Of a DNA stretch of 64,000 bases, positions 34,008 to 42,206 are shown one piece after another. A program made the position numbers and the translations under genes. Positions within the stretch are counted from its first letter, which is position 1; each line of letters begins with the position of its first letter. Under the pieces are notes generated by a model, which was given only the letters and a program-made list of their open reading frames with translations, did not search any database and was not told the origin of the DNA. This stretch comes from Mesorhizobium sp. WSM4306 (GTDB lineage: Bacteria > Pseudomonadota > Alphaproteobacteria > Rhizobiales > Rhizobiaceae). The DNA lies in contig NZ_VFTC01000025.1 in assembly GCF_007003975.1 (NCBI RefSeq), positions 1 through 64,000 on the forward strand. The letters run 5' to 3'.

Positions 34008-35030
34008 TCAGGTCATGGTGATCACGATCTTGCCGAACGGCCCTTTCTCCAGATGCTTCAGCGCCTGCGGCACCTCATCGAAGCCAAAAACCTTGTCGAT
34101 CACCGGCTTGAGCGCCAGCGCTTCGATTGCCTGGTTCATCCGCTCGAAAGCACGGCGGTGGCCGACCGACAAGCCCTGCACGGTGATGCGGTTGCGCATG
34201 AACGGCAGGATCGGAAAGCTGAGTTCAGTGTCGCCAAGGAGGCCGATGATCGACAGGCGGCCATCCGCGGCCAGCGCATGGAGCGAACGCCGCGCATTGT
34301 CGCCGCCGACCATTTCCAGCACATGGTTGACGCCAATGCCCTCTGTCAGGTCGCGCGCGGCTTTGTCCCATGCAGGCTGGGTCCGGTAGTTGATCACCTG
34401 CCAGGCACCGAGTTGCCTCGCCCGCTCGAGCTTCTCGTCGCTGCTCGACGTAACGATGGGGCGCAGACCGAAGGCGTTGGCAAACTGCAACGCAAACAGC
34501 GACACACCACCGGTGCCCTGGATGAGAAGGGTCTGGCCCGGCACCGGCTTGGTCGCCTCGACCAACGCGAACCACGCTGTCAGCGCCGCGATCGGCAGCG
34601 TCGCGGCCTCGACATTGCTGAGCGATGGTGGCGCCAACACTGCGGCATCCTCGCCGAGGACGACGTGATCGGAAAGCATGCCCGAGAGCGACGACCCCAG
34701 CGTGTGCTTGTGCAGCACCGGTGGAGCGTCGCCATCCGGCCAGTCGGCGATCACCTGGCCGAGCACGCGTTGCCCGACGCGAAAACGGCTGACCTCCTTG
34801 CCGACGGCCACCACCTCGCCCAGTGCGTCGGATGTCGGCACAAAGGGAAATGCAAGGTCCGGGATCAGCGTGCCGTCGATGATCATCTTGTCCTTGTAGT
34901 TCAGGGATACGGCTTTGGTTCGCACCAGAAGCTCGCGCGGGCCTGGCTCGGGAACCTTGCCTTCAACCCTCTCCAGCTTGGACAGGCCAAAGCCGGTCAT
35001 CTGCCAGGATCTGTTGACTTGGGTGCTCAT
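34008..35030 (-). CDS. Medium-chain dehydrogenase/reductase, quinone-reductase-like
   Basis: 340 residues. It has a GroES-like N-terminal domain and a Rossmann domain with the nucleotide motif I-Q-G-T-G-G-V-S-L-F-A near residue 170. The zinc-ligand positions of alcohol dehydrogenases are absent: where C is expected the sequence reads S-L-N-Y-K-D-K. It therefore fits zinc-free quinone oxidoreductase-like MDR enzymes using NADPH. The substrate is unknown. It diverges from a LysR regulator 126 bases away, which likely controls it. Confidence 0.85.
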   Translation of the reverse strand: MSTQVNRSWQMTGFGLSKLERVEGKVPEPGPRELLVRTKAVSLNYKDKMIIDGTLIPDLAFPFVPTSDALGEVVAVGKEVSRFRVGQRVLGQVIADWPDGDAPPVLHKHTLGSSLSGMLSDHVVLGEDAAVLAPPSLSNVEAATLPIAALTAWFALVEATKPVPGQTLLIQGTGGVSLFALQFANAFGLRPIVTSSSDEKLERARQLGAWQVINYRTQPAWDKAARDLTEGIGVNHVLEMVGGDNARRSLHALAADGRLSIIGLLGDTELSFPILPFMRNRITVQGLSVGHRRAFERMNQAIEALALKPVIDKVFGFDEVPQALKHLEKGPFGKIVITMT

Positions 35031-35156
35031 CTTGTTTCGCGCTCCGTGGTTGACGTCCCGGGAGACATCTATGCCATTTCGCTATGGAAATTAGCGCTTC
35101 GATGCGGCATATTTGGCAACGGATTGAATACCCGAATTCTACAATAGGAAACGACC

Positions 35157-36071
35157 ATGGAATCGGCTAACCTGCAAGGCATCGTCGCCTTCGTCCAGGT
35201 GGTGGAGGCCGGCAGCTTCACCGGTGCCGGCGAACGTATGCATGTGACGAAATCGGCGGTCGGCAAGACGATTGCGCAGTTGGAGCAGCGCCTCGGCGTC
35301 CGCCTGCTCAACCGCACCACTCGCAGCCTTAGCCTAACCAGCGAAGGCGTCAGCTACTATGAAGCCTGTGTCAGGGCGCTGGCTGAGATCGAGGCCGCCC
35401 ACTCGTTGATTGCCTTGCGTCGCCAGGTGCCTTCCGGCCGGCTTCGCGTCGACGTGCCTCTGGCCTTCGGTCGCCGCTGTGTCGCCCCTGTTCTGTTCGA
35501 TCTTTCCAGGCAGTTCCCGGATCTGACCGTAGAAATCTCCTTCAATGACCGGCGCGTCGACTTGATAGAGGAAGGCATCGATCTCGCCATCCGCATGGGC
35601 GATCTCGACGATAGCCTGTCGCTCGCCGCGCGTCGCATCTATGCCCAGCGCTCGGCAATCTGCGCCGCCCCTGCCTATCTCGAAGACCACGGCAGGCCGC
35701 GATCGATCGAGGATCTTGCCGCCCACAGCGTCATCGGTTACGGCCGCGACGGTGTCGTCCGGCCCTGGACCGTAAGGCATAGCGACGGACATCTCGGAAA
35801 ATTCGTGCCCAAAGCGCGGCTCGTCCTCGGTCATGGCGAACCGATGCTGGATGCAGCGCTTGCGGGCAGCGGTATTGCCTTTCTGCCAACCTGGCTGGCG
35901 GCCGACTGCCTCAAAAGCGGCGAACTCGAGATGGTTCTGTCGGATTGTCTGGTCGAAAACGTCGCCGTGCATGCCATCTGGCCGGTGACACGCAACCTGG
36001 CGCCGAAGATTCGCGTCGTCGTCGATGCCCTGGTCGAGCGTTTTTCGTCGCCGCCTTGGGATGCTGCTTGA
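35157..36071 (+). CDS. LysR family transcriptional regulator
   Basis: 304 residues. The winged helix (V-E-A-G-S-F-T-G-A-G-E-R-M-H-V-T-K-S-A-V-G-K) is followed by an effector-binding domain of the PgrR/DsdC-like broad group. That domain shows R-V-D-V-P-L-A-F-G and E-E-G-I-D-L-A-I-R-M-G-D-L. Preceded by AGGAA. It diverges from the quinone-reductase-like gene, the usual arrangement for a LysR protein controlling its neighbour and itself. Confidence 0.88.
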   Translation: MESANLQGIVAFVQVVEAGSFTGAGERMHVTKSAVGKTIAQLEQRLGVRLLNRTTRSLSLTSEGVSYYEACVRALAEIEAAHSLIALRRQVPSGRLRVDVPLAFGRRCVAPVLFDLSRQFPDLTVEISFNDRRVDLIEEGIDLAIRMGDLDDSLSLAARRIYAQRSAICAAPAYLEDHGRPRSIEDLAAHSVIGYGRDGVVRPWTVRHSDGHLGKFVPKARLVLGHGEPMLDAALAGSGIAFLPTWLAADCLKSGELEMVLSDCLVENVAVHAIWPVTRNLAPKIRVVVDALVERFSSPPWDAA

Positions 36072-36147
36072 AAGACCCGCGCCCATCGTCTTGAAAAATC
36101 GCTGCCATCTAATTTCGAAAACCGCGCGGCAATGCTATTGACCCCTG

Positions 36148-37458
36148 ATGCTATACGTCGAAATCGCTACCGTGGTCGCCCTCATCTGTGTGAACGGCCT
36201 TCTGTCGATGTCGGAACTCGCCATCGTTTCGTCGCGCCCGGCACGGCTCAAGGCGATGATCGACCGCGGCGTCAACGGCGCCGGGCGCGCACTGGCGCTC
36301 GGCTCCAACCCCGGCAAATTCCTGTCGTCGGTGCAGATAGGCATCACCCTGGTCGGCGTGCTGTCGGGCGCCTTCTCCGGCGCCACGCTGGGCGACAGGC
36401 TGTCCGTCTTCCTGGCCTCGACCGGCATCCGCGAGAGCGTCGCCGATCCGCTCGGCGTCGGCATCGTCGTCGCCATCATCACCTATTTCTCGCTGATCGT
36501 CGGCGAACTGGTGCCCAAGCAGATCGCCCTGCGAGACCCCGAACGCGTTGCCGCCCGCGCAGCCCCGGCAATGACCATCCTCGCCACCGTCTCGGCGCCA
36601 CTCGTCTTCCTGCTCGACATTTCCGGCCGCGCCATATTGTGGCTGCTTGGCCATCGCGGCGAGAGCGGGGATAAGGTCACCGACGAGGAGATCAAGATGC
36701 TGGTCGCAGAGGCCGAGCATCACGGCACCATCGAATCCGACGAGCGGCGCATGATTGCCGGCGTCATGCGGCTCGGCGACCGCGCCGTGCGCGCGGTTAT
36801 GACGCCGCGCACCGAGGTCGACTGGATCAATCTGCAGGCCGATGAGAGCGCCATCCGCAAGCTTCTCATGGACACCCAGCATTCGCGCCTGCCCGCCGGC
36901 GATGGCGGCGTCGATGTCATGGTTGGCGTCGTCCAGACGCGTGACGTGCTGGCGGCAATCCTTGCCGGCCGCGCGCTCGACCCGCGCAAGCATGTGCGCG
37001 CCGCCCCCATTGTCTATGACCAAGCAGACGCGCTGGACGTGCTGCAGAAGCTGAAGGATTCCGACGTGCCGATGGCGCTGGTCCATGACGAATACGGGCA
37101 TTTCGAAGGCATCGTCACTCCCGCCGACATTCTCGAAGCCATCACCGGTGTCTTCCGCGCCGACCTCGACGTCGGCGAGGAGGAAAACGCCGTCAAGCGC
37201 GAAGACGGCTCATGGCTGCTCGCCGGCTACATGCAGGCCGACGAGATGGCGGAAGTTCTCGGCATCGACCTGCCGGAAAACCGCGACTACGAGACCGTCG
37301 CCGGCTATGTTCTGTCGCACATGCACCATCTGCCGGCGACCGGCGAATGCGTCGATGCGCAAGGCTGGCGCTTCGAGGTCGTCGACCTCGACGGCCGCCG
37401 CATCGACAAGCTGATCGCCACCCGCCTGCCCGACAGCCACCGCCAGGTGGTGCGCTGA
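36148..37458 (+). CDS. CNNM/CorC-type membrane protein (hemolysin family)
   Basis: 436 residues. The N-terminal 190 residues form the DUF21/CNNM membrane domain, with three or four helices and the family motif G-E-L-V-P-K-Q-I-A. CBS domains (residues 215-330: V-M-T-P-R-T-E-V, H-S-R-L-P, L-V-H-D-E-Y-G-H-F-E-G-I-V-T) and the CorC_HlyC domain follow. Members are linked to magnesium or cobalt efflux and to membrane repair (family knowledge). The hemolysin label is historic. Confidence 0.9.
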   Translation: MLYVEIATVVALICVNGLLSMSELAIVSSRPARLKAMIDRGVNGAGRALALGSNPGKFLSSVQIGITLVGVLSGAFSGATLGDRLSVFLASTGIRESVADPLGVGIVVAIITYFSLIVGELVPKQIALRDPERVAARAAPAMTILATVSAPLVFLLDISGRAILWLLGHRGESGDKVTDEEIKMLVAEAEHHGTIESDERRMIAGVMRLGDRAVRAVMTPRTEVDWINLQADESAIRKLLMDTQHSRLPAGDGGVDVMVGVVQTRDVLAAILAGRALDPRKHVRAAPIVYDQADALDVLQKLKDSDVPMALVHDEYGHFEGIVTPADILEAITGVFRADLDVGEEENAVKREDGSWLLAGYMQADEMAEVLGIDLPENRDYETVAGYVLSHMHHLPATGECVDAQGWRFEVVDLDGRRIDKLIATRLPDSHRQVVR

Positions 37459-37471
37459 CAACAGCGTCCCT

Positions 37472-38386
37472 TCAGACCGCAGCTTCGATCGGTTCGGCAA
37501 GTCTGGGATTCGACCGCGAGGCGATCAGGCAACTGGCGACGATCAGGGCGGCGCCCGCCAGCGTGGTCCAGGTCGCCGCCTCGTCGAAGAACAGCCAGCC
37601 AAACACGATCGCCCAGATGAAGGCCGAGTACTCCGTCGGGATCAGATATTGCGCTTCGGAGCGCGCATAGGACCAGCTCATCAGGTATTGGCCGGAAAGC
37701 GACAGTGCCGTCACGCCGGCCAGGGGAAGCCAGAGATTGCCCGGCAGGGAAACCGCCAGCCAGGGCGCGGCGGGGAGAAGGACGGCGGCAACGCACAGAT
37801 TCTGGAACAGCATGATCTCGACCGGCTTTGCCACCTGCGCCTGCCGCCGCGAGAGGATTAGATTGTAGGCGTAGAACACCGTCGATGCGAGCACAGCCAC
37901 CGTGCCAAGCAGAGCATCCCCGGTGTAGTTCCCTTGCCCGAACTGTCCGGCCATGATGATGACGACACCGGCGATGCCCGCCAGCGACGCCCAGATCGCC
38001 TGGCGCTGTATGCGTTCACCCAAGAGCAGCGCGGCCAGCAGAAGAGCAAACAGCGGCGCGACGAAACTAAGCCCGATCCCATCCGCCAGCGGCAGCCTGG
38101 CAAGCCCCCAAAAGAAGGACAGCAGGACGATACCGACGACGATGGCGCGTAGCGCGTGCAGTCTGAGCACGGAGGGCGTGGGAAGCGAGCGCGGTCCCGC
38201 CGCCCAGGCCGTGCCCGCAATTGCGGTCGCGAGCATGCTGCGCCACAGCACCGTGTTGTAGACGCCGACGGCGATGACCAGCACCTTCATCGCCGCATCC
38301 ATGGCCGAGAGAAGGAAGATCGCCAGCGCGCAGACCAGCACCGGAATCATGGGGGAAACGACGCCTGTCAGGCTGGGTGATTTCAC
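37472..38386 (-). CDS. DMT family transporter (EamA domains)
   Basis: 304 residues with about ten hydrophobic helices arranged as two EamA repeats (residues 10-145 and 160-290). The repeat marks L-A-D-G-I-G-L-S-F-V-A-P-L-F-A-L-L-L-A near residue 100 and Y-L-I-P-T-E-Y-S-A-F-I-W-A near 245 are typical. It probably exports a small metabolite. It converges with the CorC-type gene, with only 13 bases between the stops. Confidence 0.88.
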   Translation of the reverse strand: MKSPSLTGVVSPMIPVLVCALAIFLLSAMDAAMKVLVIAVGVYNTVLWRSMLATAIAGTAWAAGPRSLPTPSVLRLHALRAIVVGIVLLSFFWGLARLPLADGIGLSFVAPLFALLLAALLLGERIQRQAIWASLAGIAGVVIIMAGQFGQGNYTGDALLGTVAVLASTVFYAYNLILSRRQAQVAKPVEIMLFQNLCVAAVLLPAAPWLAVSLPGNLWLPLAGVTALSLSGQYLMSWSYARSEAQYLIPTEYSAFIWAIVFGWLFFDEAATWTTLAGAALIVASCLIASRSNPRLAEPIEAAV

Positions 38387-38571
38387 GGGGGCAGCTCATG
38401 TGATGGATCGCGGCCGATATATCAGGGCAAAACGGCAGGGCCAGATGGCAGCCTCGTCGATATGGCAGTCCAACCCGGCCTTCGCAGCCCGTCGGTCTGA
38501 ATTCGGTCCGGCTGCAGCGCCTTGCGCTATCGGTCTTCGCCGATCTCACCTATGATTGATCCGCCGTAAGA

Positions 38572-39909
38572 GTGGGAAATGCCGCCCAAGCCTCTATATC
38601 GATGGCCATGGATGCATCGAACGAACACGCACTCAACGACGAGCTTCTCCAAGATATCCAGCGTCTGTCCTTCGAGTATTTTCTCAACGAGGCCAACCCT
38701 GCCAACGGCCTGGTCGCCGACCGCAACACGCCAACGTCACCCGCCAGCATAGCCGCCGTCGGGCTCGCTCTGTCGTCCTATCCCGTCGGTGTCGAGCGTG
38801 GGTTCATGACGCGCGCCGCCGCGATCGAGCGCACGCTGGCGACGCTTCGCTTTTTCTGGAACGCGCCGCACGGGCCGGAGCCCGATGCCACCGGCTACAA
38901 GGGTTTTTACTATCATTTCCTTGACATGAAGACCGGCCGCCGCGTCTGGAAGTGTGAGCTATCCACCGTCGATACCGCGCTCCTGCTGGCCGGCGTTCTG
39001 GCCGCCGGCGCCTATTTTGACCAGGACGATGAATCCGAACTGGAAATCCGCCGGCTCGCCGACGCACTCTACCGCCGCGCCGACTGGCGCTGGGCGCAAA
39101 ATGGCGGCGCCACGGTCACCCATGGCTGGCGGCCTGAAAAAGGTTTTCTGCGCTACCGTTGGGCAGGATTTGACGAGGCGCTGATCCTCTACGTTCTGGG
39201 TCTCGGTTCGCCGACCCACTCGCTGCCACCCGAGAGCTACGCGGCCTGGCTGTCCACTTACAAGTGGAAGACAATCTACGGCCGCGAGCTGGTCTATGCC
39301 GGCCCGCTTTTCATCCACCAGTTCTCGCATATCTGGATCGATTTCCGCGGCATTCGTGATGCCTTCATGCGCGATCACGACAGCGATTATTTCGACAACA
39401 GCCGCCAGGCAACCTACCTGCAGCGTGACTATGCCATCCGCAATCCGAAGGGATTGAGCGGCTATGGCGAGAATTGCTGGGGCCTCACCGCCAGCGATGG
39501 CCCCGGCCCGACAAAGCGTGAAATGAGGCTCGATGGCCGCCGCTTCTTCGGCTATCTCGCGCGCGGCGCGCCTTTCGGCCCGGATGACGGCACGCTGTCG
39601 CCATGGGCGGCGATTACCTCCCTACCGTTTGCGCCTGAAATCGTGCTGCCGACGATGCGGCATTTCCACGAGATGGACCTGCACGACGGCAATCCCTACG
39701 GCTTCACCGCAAGCTTCAATCCGACAATCGCCGCAGCCGACGGCCGCGCCTGCGGCTGGGTTTCGCCGGACCACGTCGGCATCAATCAGGGGCCGATCGC
39801 CCTGACGATCGAGAATTACCGGTCGGACTTCCTGTGGCGGCTGATGCGCCGCGTGCCGGCCATTGCCAAAGGACTGCGCCGAGCCGGTTTTTCCGGCGGC
39901 TGGCTGTGA
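38572..39909 (+). CDS. Glucoamylase family / GH144-like protein
   Basis: Up to 445 residues; the GTG at 38572 and the ATG at 38602 are both possible, and neither has a strong site. The fold is an alpha/alpha barrel of the glycoamylase-like family that includes GH144 endo-beta-1,2-glucanase. Motifs near residues 110-130 (G-F-Y-Y-H-F-L-D-M), W-K-C-E-L-S-T-V-D-T-A-L, and the later G-Y-G-E-N-C-W-G-L-T-A-S-D-G-P fit that family. No signal peptide is visible, so it would act in the cytoplasm unless exported otherwise. Rhizobia make cyclic beta-1,2-glucans, making a glucan-processing role likely but unproven. Confidence 0.8.
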   Translation: MGNAAQASISMAMDASNEHALNDELLQDIQRLSFEYFLNEANPANGLVADRNTPTSPASIAAVGLALSSYPVGVERGFMTRAAAIERTLATLRFFWNAPHGPEPDATGYKGFYYHFLDMKTGRRVWKCELSTVDTALLLAGVLAAGAYFDQDDESELEIRRLADALYRRADWRWAQNGGATVTHGWRPEKGFLRYRWAGFDEALILYVLGLGSPTHSLPPESYAAWLSTYKWKTIYGRELVYAGPLFIHQFSHIWIDFRGIRDAFMRDHDSDYFDNSRQATYLQRDYAIRNPKGLSGYGENCWGLTASDGPGPTKREMRLDGRRFFGYLARGAPFGPDDGTLSPWAAITSLPFAPEIVLPTMRHFHEMDLHDGNPYGFTASFNPTIAAADGRACGWVSPDHVGINQGPIALTIENYRSDFLWRLMRRVPAIAKGLRRAGFSGGWL

Positions 39910-39984
39910 TAGGCGGCGATCAATCAAGCATGATCGCTAGGCATCGGCCACGGCAGGCCCGAGAAAACACAGCCTCCCGGAAAT

Positions 39985-40012
39985 GAAAGGGGCGGCGCAA
40001 GCGCCGCCCCCT
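39985..40012 (-). terminator. Terminator of the FMN reductase gene
   Basis: On the minus strand: GGGGCGGCGC, loop TT, GCGCCGCCCC, then TTTCATTTCC. The stem is long and G+C-rich with a modest T-rich tail. Confidence 0.7.
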
Positions 40013-40043
40013 GGGACTGATCCTTGGGAGGATAATGGGAAGC

Positions 40044-40649
40044 TCAGGCCGCCTGGGCTTCGCCTGCAATCGCGTCGGCCTGACGCGCAGCCTTGAGCAC
40101 GCGAGCCCACCAGGCAACGTCGTTGACCAGCGCGGCGCCAGCCTGGTTCAGATGTTCGATGTCCTCGAGCTTCTTCTCGCCCTGGCGTACCGCCAGGAAA
40201 TCGCCCCAGGCGATGTGGACGGCGGACTTGACCGGGGCCATCTGCAGCTCGACGGCGGCAAGGCGCAGATGTTCGACCGCGCGCGAACCGCCGACGCTGC
40301 CATAGCCGACGAAGCCGGCCGGCTTCTTGTTCCATTCATTGGCGGCGTAATCGATGGCGTTCTTCAGCACGGCCGTCGGGCCATGGTTGTATTCAGCGGC
40401 GGTGAAGATGAAGCCGTCGAACTCGGCGACCTTCTTCTGCCAACGCTGCGCAATCTCGTTCTGCGACGGCGCCCAGGCGGACGAGGCAACTTCATCGAAG
40501 AAGGGCAGCGGCCAATCGCGCAGGTCAACGATCTCGACGTCGATGTCGGCATGCGACTTGGCGATCTTGGTGATCCACTGCGCCGGCACGTCGGCGAAGC
40601 GGGCGGCGCGCGTCGAACCGACGACGATGGCGATTTTGGGTTTGGACAT
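40044..40649 (-). CDS. NADPH-dependent FMN reductase family protein
   Basis: 201 residues from the ATG at 40649 with GGAGA upstream. It is a flavodoxin-like fold with I-A-I-V-V-G-S-T-R at the N-terminus for the flavin phosphate. The D-G-F-I-F-T-A-A-E-Y-N-H-G-P-T-A-V-L-K-N-A-I-D-Y region is typical of NADPH-dependent FMN reductases such as ChrR/AzoR-like quinone reductases. It reduces flavin or quinone-type substrates. It diverges from an HxlR regulator across an operator-like palindrome. Confidence 0.88.
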   Translation of the reverse strand: MSKPKIAIVVGSTRAARFADVPAQWITKIAKSHADIDVEIVDLRDWPLPFFDEVASSAWAPSQNEIAQRWQKKVAEFDGFIFTAAEYNHGPTAVLKNAIDYAANEWNKKPAGFVGYGSVGGSRAVEHLRLAAVELQMAPVKSAVHIAWGDFLAVRQGEKKLEDIEHLNQAGAALVNDVAWWARVLKAARQADAIAGEAQAA

Positions 40650-40674
40650 GGGGCTCTCCATATATGTAAAAGCT

Positions 40675-40691
40675 GGTATCGTTTGGATACC
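40675..40691. promoter_or_regulatory. Operator-like palindrome between reductase and HxlR gene
   Basis: GGTATC-GTTTG-GATACC, a perfect 6-bp inverted repeat around a 5-base spacer. It lies in the 89-base divergent region. HxlR regulators bind such short inverted repeats as dimers. TATAT-rich -10-like sequences sit on both sides (40661-40665 and 40697-40701), so binding would block both promoters. Confidence 0.6.
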
Positions 40692-40738
40692 GGCGCTATA
40701 TGAGATACTGTCAAACCACTGCGCAAGGAGGCACCGTT

Positions 40739-41107
40739 TTGTTACTGAGGCACCCGCACAACACCGAAGACTGCCGCGCCGTCTCGGAAATCCTGCAGCG
40801 CGTCGGCGACAAATGGACCGTCCTTGTCGTCGGCAAGCTCGGCGGCGGGCCGCTGCGTTTCAATGAATTGCGCACTGCTGTCGGCGGCATTTCGCAGAAG
40901 ATGCTGACCACCACTTTGCGTGGCCTGGAGCGCGACGGTTTCGTCACCCGAACCGTGTTCCCGACCATCCCGCCACGCGTCGATTACGAGCTGACCGAGC
41001 TCGGCCATGAGCTGCTGATCCCGGTCGGTGCGCTGGGCGAATGGGCGCGCAAAAACACCGTGCGGGTCCAGGCGGCGCGCGAAAAATTCGACGGCGCTCA
41101 CGCCTGA
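40739..41107 (+). CDS. HxlR family transcriptional regulator
   Basis: 122 residues from the TTG at 40739. I prefer this start because AAGGAGG lies seven bases upstream, while the in-frame ATG at 40700 overlaps the likely promoter and has no site. It is a single winged-helix domain with the HxlR marks: C-R-A-V-S-E-I-L near the start (the redox-sensitive Cys position in several members), G-D-K-W-T-V-L-V-V, R-F-N-E-L-R, and I-S-Q-K-M-L-T-T-T-L-R-G-L-E-R-D-G. It probably represses the divergent flavin reductase and itself and responds to electrophiles or quinones (family knowledge). Confidence 0.87.
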   Translation: MLLRHPHNTEDCRAVSEILQRVGDKWTVLVVGKLGGGPLRFNELRTAVGGISQKMLTTTLRGLERDGFVTRTVFPTIPPRVDYELTELGHELLIPVGALGEWARKNTVRVQAAREKFDGAHA

Positions 41108-41267
41108 AACCCTTGCGGCGCAAGGACTTCGTCCTCGAAGACACGCAGTTCAGATTTGGCTGAGTCCGCCTGGCATCCTCGGCCACGCCGTCGCGATCCA
41201 GCTGCCGCATCGCGTTCGACGGCGCACCATCATTTTGAGGCGAATAAGCGTCCTCGCTGAGAGGCCT

Positions 41268-41471
41268 TCAGGCCTTTGACGCAGGGTTGCTGCAACACAT
41301 CGTGCTGCACGTATCGGCCCTTGCAGTTCGCTGGTTGTCGACTGTCCGGTCGTGCTTGCAGGCGACGCTCGGAAGTTCTTTCCTGATCTCGGTATAGGCG
41401 GTCGTGCCAAGCAGACAGATCACTGCGACAAGGGCTGCCACGAGCCAGCCGTTCAGCATGTGTTGACGCAT
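41268..41471 (-). CDS. Small membrane protein with Cys-rich tail
   Basis: 67 residues. The ATG at 41471 has a very good GGAGGGA six bases upstream. A single transmembrane helix (W-L-V-A-A-L-V-A-V-I-C-L-L-G-T) is followed by a soluble tail ending D-T-C-S-T-M-C-C-S-N-P, plus another Cys, giving four cysteines in the tail. No family is recognised. Codon use in the first half is normal for this genome, but there is no other evidence of coding. Confidence 0.5.
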   Translation of the reverse strand: MRQHMLNGWLVAALVAVICLLGTTAYTEIRKELPSVACKHDRTVDNQRTARADTCSTMCCSNPASKA

Positions 41472-41586
41472 TGTCTTCCCTCCGTCATCCGCAGAATCGG
41501 AGACGAAGGCAACCATTGAATGTCGCGCGGCGCATCGCCCGCGCGGGGGATGTTACAAAGGCCCAAGGTTGGCAGAATCGACTGCG

Positions 41587-41982
41587 TCAGCTTTCCGCTG
41601 GAATCGGCTTCGGCTTGCCGTCGCTATCCAGCGCCACCATGACAAAATCGGCATGGGTGACCTTCTCCATCAGATCGGAGAGGTAGCGTTGTGCCCAGGC
41701 CTCGACCTTGAGCGTCATCGAGGTGCGGCCGACACGCTCGACATGGGTGTAGATGCACAGCGTGTCGCCGATCTTCATCGCCTTGGCGAAGGACATCTCC
41801 TTGACCGCCGCCGTCACCACGCGGCCCTTGGCGCGCTCGGCGGCGCGGATGCCGCAGGCAAGGTCCATCTGCGCCATCACCCAGCCGCCGAAGATATCGC
41901 CGGCCGCATTGGCATCGGCCGGCATGGCCAGCGTGCGCAAGGTCAGATCGCCGATCGGCTGTCCGTCCGCGTAATGCACCAT
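41587..41982 (-). CDS. Acyl-CoA thioesterase (hotdog fold, YciA-like)
   Basis: 131 residues from the ATG at 41982 with AGGGGA upstream. It is a single hotdog domain with the YciA/acyl-CoA hydrolase motif N-A-A-G-D-I-F-G-G-W-V-M-A-Q-M-D near residue 25, where the Asp is catalytic. Later come V-V-T-A-A-V-K-E-M-S-F and G-D-T-L-C-I-Y-T. It hydrolyses acyl-CoA to free acid and CoA in the cytoplasm. Confidence 0.88.
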   Translation of the reverse strand: MVHYADGQPIGDLTLRTLAMPADANAAGDIFGGWVMAQMDLACGIRAAERAKGRVVTAAVKEMSFAKAMKIGDTLCIYTHVERVGRTSMTLKVEAWAQRYLSDLMEKVTHADFVMVALDSDGKPKPIPAES

Positions 41983-42206
41983 GCGCCAAATCCCCTGAAA
42001 CGATTGCCCTCGATCCCGTAGCGTCACGGCGCCGGGAGGTCAACGCGATGTGCGAGGCTGGTAGCGCAATATCGTTGCCCTGTTGGCATTTCCGAACCAG
42101 GCGTCTCGCGGTCGCATTTTTCACAACGCATGCCGGAAGGCGCGGCGACGCGGCGAGCCTGCCGCGTCTAGGCTGTGGCCAGTTTTCCGGAGCCGCCCAA
42201 ATTCAC

